Shown here: positions 30,075-32,955 of the stretch, one piece after another
Layout: the number at the start of each line of letters is the position of its first letter
How positions within the stretch are numbered: the stretch's first letter is position 1
Assembly (NCBI GenBank): GCA_947589275.1
Contig: CANQAQ010000009.1
Span: 1 to 32,955 of the forward strand
Source of the DNA: an uncultured Bacilli bacterium
Lineage (GTDB): Bacteria; Bacillota_I; Bacilli_A; RF39; UBA660
Length of the DNA stretch: 32,955 bases
Reading direction: 5' to 3'
The notes under the pieces: model-generated
What the model was told of the DNA's origin: nothing
The model's database searches: none
What the model saw: only the letters and a program-made list of their open reading frames with translations
Position numbers and translations under genes: made by a program

Positions 30075-30108
30075 ATTATAAAAAATATATTGTATAAATA
30101 TTGTCGTT
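30075..30108 (-). promoter_or_regulatory. Candidate Spo0A-controlled promoter of spoIIGA-sigE
   Basis: Minus strand: consensus -10 TATAAT (30075-30080), 21-bp spacer, -35-like ACGACA (30102-30107). The plus strand reads TGTCGTT (30102-30108), five of seven matches to the Spo0A box TGTCGAA. B. subtilis spoIIG and spoIIE have similar over-long spacers. The -10 is six bases from GGTGAT (30063-30068). Confidence 0.45.
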
Positions 30109-30131
30109 TATTAAACTTATTTTAATAAAAT

Positions 30132-30156
30132 AAAAAAATCAACTATTTAAGTTGAT
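30132..30156 (-). terminator. Terminator of cdsA-rseP-fmt
   Basis: Stem ATCAACT/AGTTGAT (30138-30144 with 30150-30156), 5-nt loop, then a run of T on the minus strand, 9 nt after the fmt stop codon. Confidence 0.8.
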
Positions 30157-30164
30157 ATAAAAAT

Positions 30165-31103
30165 TTAATTAAATATTTTTCCAATAATTACTCTTTTATC
30201 TTGTAGACCATTTATATAATCTTTTACAGATATTTTATTCTTTCCTTCAAATTGAAGTTCTAAAATAAGAATTTCTCCATCTAAAGTTTTTACACCTATT
30301 GAGTCATTATATACATTTATAATTTCTCCTGCTTTACCATTTTTAGTACTTTGACCAATTTTTGATTTAAATATTTTTACCTTCTTATTATCTAAAATAG
30401 CATAACTAACTGGTGAAGGATTTAATCCTCTTATCTTATTATAAACCTCTTTTGAAGTTTTATTAAAATCTATTTTTTCTTCTTCTCTTGTAATATTATA
30501 TGCATATGTTACTTTACTCTCATCTTGTTTAATTCTATTAATATTATTATTAATAATATCTGGTAATATTTTTATTATCATTTTAGAACCTAAAATACTT
30601 AATTTATCAAATAATGATCCAGCAGTATCATCATCTTCTATTATTATTTCTTCTTGATAGATAATATCCCCTGAATCCATTTTTTCATCCATATACATAA
30701 TAGTTATACCAGTTTTTTCATAGCCATAAATTATAGCTTTATGAATAGGTGCACCACCTCTTAATTTTGGAAGAAGTGAAGCATGTATATTAATACAACC
30801 ATATTTTGGAAAATCTAATAATTCTTTAGGTATAATCTGACCATATGCACAAGTTATAATTATATTAGGATTTAAATTTATTATCTCAACATAATCATCT
30901 CTTATTTTTTCTGGTTGTATAACTTTAATATTATTTAATAAAGCAAATTCTTTTACAGGAGATGGTGTTAATATTTTCTTTCTACCTACCATTTTGTCAG
31001 GTTGAGTTACTACTGCTAGTATATTATATTTTTTATTTAATTCTTCTAATGGTTTAACACTAAAATCAGGTGTTCCCATATATACAATATTTAATTTTTC
31101 CAT
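30165..31103 (-). CDS. fmt: Methionyl-tRNA formyltransferase
   Basis: Formylates initiator Met-tRNA using 10-formyl-tetrahydrofolate. The 312 aa match the family's usual length. The N-terminal formyltransferase domain starts LNIVYMGTPDFSVKPL, and the catalytic residues are Asn105 and His107 in INIHASLLPKLRGGAPI and Asp143 in MDSGDII. The C-terminal tRNA-binding barrel runs from about 205. The ribosome site AGGTGAT overlaps the rseP TAG stop (8 nt between stop and start), so translation is coupled. It is the last gene of a cdsA-rseP-fmt unit; fmt is more often found with def and priA. Confidence 0.96.
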   Translation of the reverse strand: MEKLNIVYMGTPDFSVKPLEELNKKYNILAVVTQPDKMVGRKKILTPSPVKEFALLNNIKVIQPEKIRDDYVEIINLNPNIIITCAYGQIIPKELLDFPKYGCINIHASLLPKLRGGAPIHKAIIYGYEKTGITIMYMDEKMDSGDIIYQEEIIIEDDDTAGSLFDKLSILGSKMIIKILPDIINNNINRIKQDESKVTYAYNITREEEKIDFNKTSKEVYNKIRGLNPSPVSYAILDNKKVKIFKSKIGQSTKNGKAGEIINVYNDSIGVKTLDGEILILELQFEGKNKISVKDYINGLQDKRVIIGKIFN

Positions 31104-31111
31104 ATTATCAC

Positions 31112-32158
31112 CTAAAACAAATTTATAAAATCTTTTATAGTAACTATAATCATAAGTCCCATTAAAAGAAGAAATCCTATAGTATTTATAGTACCTTCTA
31201 CTTTTGGATTTATTTTAGAACCTTTTATCTTTTCTATTATTAAAAACAATACTCTACCACCATCAAATGCTGGAAATGGAATTAAATTCATAAATCCAAT
31301 ATTTATAGATAAATACGCAGTTAAATATAAAAGCATTTCTAAACTACTTTTTGCAGTACCTACTACACTATATATACCAACAGGACCTGATAAGCTATCT
31401 ATACCAAGTTTACCTGTAAATAAGCTTCCAATTATAATAAACATTGATTTATATATTGAAATAAACTTATCTTTTGCATATTTTAATGCTGCAACAAAAC
31501 CCTTTTCATGTTTAACATCCACGCTAATACCATAATAATAAGTATTATCTTCTTTTGATAATTTAGGTTTTATATTATATGTTTTTATAGTTTTATTTTG
31601 TTTTTCAACTGATATACTAGCTTCATTTCCTTCTCCAATTATTGCTAAATATGTTTGTATATCATCATATGTACTAACTTTTTTATTATTTATTTTAACT
31701 ATATTATCTCCATCTCTTGCTCCTGCTTCATATAATGCTCCATCTTTTGGTATACCACTTAAAACTGTACCTGTTTGAATAGTACCATATATAAGTCCCA
31801 TTACAAATAGTAATATTATACCAAGTATAAAATTATTCATAGCACCAGCTATTAATACTAATAATCTTTGAATAAATGGTTTATTACATAATTTTTCATT
31901 ACTTTTTATTTCTACTTTTTTATCAGGCTCTATTTCTTCTCCATCTTCTCCTGCCATAGCAACATAACCACCAAGTGGTATAAGTTTAACCATATACTCA
32001 GTTGGATCGTTTTTTCTTTTAAACGAAAATAATTTTGGACCAAAGCCTATAGAAAATTCATAAACATATACACCAAATTTTTTTGCAAAAATAAAGTGTC
32101 CAAATTCATGAACAAGAACAATAATACCTAATATTATTAGAAAAATAATTAATGTCAT
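31112..32158 (-). CDS. rseP: Site-2 membrane metalloprotease RseP/RasP
   Basis: Zinc intramembrane protease that cleaves anti-sigma factors, FtsL and signal-peptide remnants in other bacteria. The 348-aa product has the HEFGH zinc motif at residues 17-21 in the first membrane helix, a GFGPKLFSF loop, a second helix with GAMNNF, a PDZ domain (about 125-215), and NLIPFPAFDGGRVLF with the third metal ligand Asp near residue 300. It belongs to the PDZ-bearing RseP group, not to the sporulation protease SpoIVFB. AAAGGAG precedes the ATG. It directly follows cdsA, whereas dxr lies between them in Bacillus. Confidence 0.94.
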   Translation of the reverse strand: MTLIIFLIILGIIVLVHEFGHFIFAKKFGVYVYEFSIGFGPKLFSFKRKNDPTEYMVKLIPLGGYVAMAGEDGEEIEPDKKVEIKSNEKLCNKPFIQRLLVLIAGAMNNFILGIILLFVMGLIYGTIQTGTVLSGIPKDGALYEAGARDGDNIVKINNKKVSTYDDIQTYLAIIGEGNEASISVEKQNKTIKTYNIKPKLSKEDNTYYYGISVDVKHEKGFVAALKYAKDKFISIYKSMFIIIGSLFTGKLGIDSLSGPVGIYSVVGTAKSSLEMLLYLTAYLSINIGFMNLIPFPAFDGGRVLFLIIEKIKGSKINPKVEGTINTIGFLLLMGLMIIVTIKDFINLF

Positions 32159-32172
32159 GCTATATCGCTCCT

Positions 32173-32943
32173 TTACATGTTTATTATTAAAGCATAACCA
32201 ATAACTACAAATATAATACTATCTAATCTATCTAAAACCCCACCATGACCTGGCATAATATTAGAATAATCCTTTATACCATAATATCTTTTTATAGAGC
32301 TAAAAAATAAATCTCCAATCTGACCTAATATAGAAAGTACTAATACTGAAATAACTACTAAAAAAATACTTTCTCCAGGATCTACCATATATATATAATA
32401 TATTGATGGAATTACTATTCCAAATAAACTTCCAATAACTGATCCTTCAATAGTTTTATTTGGAGATACTTTTGGAATTAATTTATGTTTACCAAATAAT
32501 TTACCACCAATATATGCAAACGAATCAGTTAAAATAGTTATTAAAAACATAAATATAAATAAATGTATATCATTTTCCCTAATAGATATTAAATATGAAA
32601 ATACAAAAGAAATAAATAATATACTAAATATAATAAATGAGAAACTCTCAATATTATATTTATCTTTATCATAAAAAATTAATGGTAAAGCAAGAATAAA
32701 AAATAATAACGATAATTTAATAATGACATTTAAATCAACAAACACCAATAAAAAAATTAAGATATATGATAATATAAGTATCATATTTGGATATTTATTA
32801 TTCTTACTTGATGCTCTTAAAATTTCATATAATGCCATAATAGACAATAATGAAAAAGTTAATTTAAAATATATCCCACCAATTATAGTAATTGGAACTA
32901 ATATCAATAATGCAACTAAAGCACTTATAATTCTTTGTTTCAT
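32173..32943 (-). CDS. cdsA: Phosphatidate cytidylyltransferase
   Basis: Makes CDP-diacylglycerol from phosphatidic acid and CTP, the precursor of phosphatidylglycerol and related lipids. The 256-aa protein has about seven to eight membrane segments. It carries the middle motif DSFAYIGGKLFGKHKLIPKVSPNKT and the C-terminal signature MPGHGGVLDRLDS. The ATG at 32943 is preceded by GGAGG in the last bases of the window, so a gene upstream, often uppS, is probably just outside. It is followed by rseP at a 14-nt gap. Confidence 0.95.
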   Translation of the reverse strand: MKQRIISALVALLILVPITIIGGIYFKLTFSLLSIMALYEILRASSKNNKYPNMILILSYILIFLLVFVDLNVIIKLSLLFFILALPLIFYDKDKYNIESFSFIIFSILFISFVFSYLISIRENDIHLFIFMFLITILTDSFAYIGGKLFGKHKLIPKVSPNKTIEGSVIGSLFGIVIPSIYYIYMVDPGESIFLVVISVLVLSILGQIGDLFFSSIKRYYGIKDYSNIMPGHGGVLDRLDSIIFVVIGYALIINM

Positions 32944-32955
32944 ATATCCTCCACT

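Noticed and set aside
31112-32158. SpoIVFB (pro-sigma-K protease) as identity of the metalloprotease
   Set aside because: The protein has a PDZ domain and the NLIPFPAFDGG motif of RseP and sits in the cdsA neighbourhood.
70-32943. Mycoplasma-like genetic code (TGA = Trp)
   Set aside because: Genes end in TGA (DUF177, rnc) and conserved Trp positions use TGG, so the standard bacterial code fits.
1-32955. tRNA, rRNA, riboswitch, T-box, CRISPR array, insertion sequence or phage genes
   Set aside because: No cloverleaf, conserved rRNA stretch, regularly spaced repeats or transposase/integrase motifs were recognised when reading both strands. Covariance-model searches could not be run.

Overview
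The window is a gene-dense, very AT-rich stretch of chromosome. By eye G+C is roughly a quarter or less, and no gap exceeds about 170 bases. It carries about 34 genes and looks like a spore-forming member of the Firmicutes/Bacillota. Spore-specific genes present are spoIIGA-sigE, sigG, a ymxH/ylmC-type gene, spoIIP, gpr and a ylbJ/spoVV-type gene. Housekeeping neighbourhoods resemble the Bacilli/Clostridia: DUF177-rpmF next to tmcAL, rpsT-gpr-spoIIP, rnc-smc, cdsA-rseP. TGA is used as a stop (DUF177 gene, rnc) and TGG encodes Trp, so the Mycoplasma code does not apply. The extreme AT content, short proteins (SMC 980 aa, YlbJ 298 aa, one-domain YigZ) and tight packing suggest a streamlined uncultured lineage, perhaps a gut Bacilli clade. 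That placement is inference; no rRNA is present to test it.

Layout, left to right. 1-6.1 kb: gmk; the divergent pair DUF177-rpmF / tmcAL; holA and mutS. 6.2-10.5 kb: an unknown 71-aa gene with a consensus promoter, a class I amidotransferase-like (peptidase C26) gene, then the spore block ylbJ, a 107-aa membrane protein in the yqxA position, spoIIP and gpr. 10.5-16.8 kb: rpsT, a secreted transglutaminase-like protein, miaA, mutL, uvrC and a one-domain yigZ. 16.8-24.3 kb: an orphan amidoligase, smc, rnc, then yidD with a ZnuA-like lipoprotein that has no histidines and a Cys/His-rich small protein, a CPBP membrane protease and ymxH. 24.4-30.1 kb: a lysozyme-fold protein, sigG, a MacB-like ABC transporter, sigE and spoIIGA. 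30.2-32.9 kb: fmt, rseP, cdsA.

How the genes work together. MutS, MutL, UvrC, HolA, SMC and RNase III are genome maintenance and RNA processing. SpoIIGA would process pro-sigma-E; SpoIIP would act in engulfment; YlbJ/SpoVV would move dipicolinate; sigma-G would run the late forespore programme; GPR would degrade SASPs at germination. Candidate control sites fit this: two sigma-A-like promoters with 21-bp spacers and Spo0A-box-like -35 regions (spoIIGA, spoIIP), a sigma-F/G-like promoter at gpr, and a long hairpin with a possible sigma-G promoter at the sigG start.

A striking window-wide property is transcriptional compaction. Many stop codons lie inside terminator hairpins, terminator T-runs merge into the next promoter, and in at least nine genes the -10 hexamer is 5-7 nt from the Shine-Dalgarno sequence, so the mRNA should begin at or beside its ribosome-binding site. 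No tRNA, rRNA, CRISPR array, insertion sequence or phage gene was recognised.
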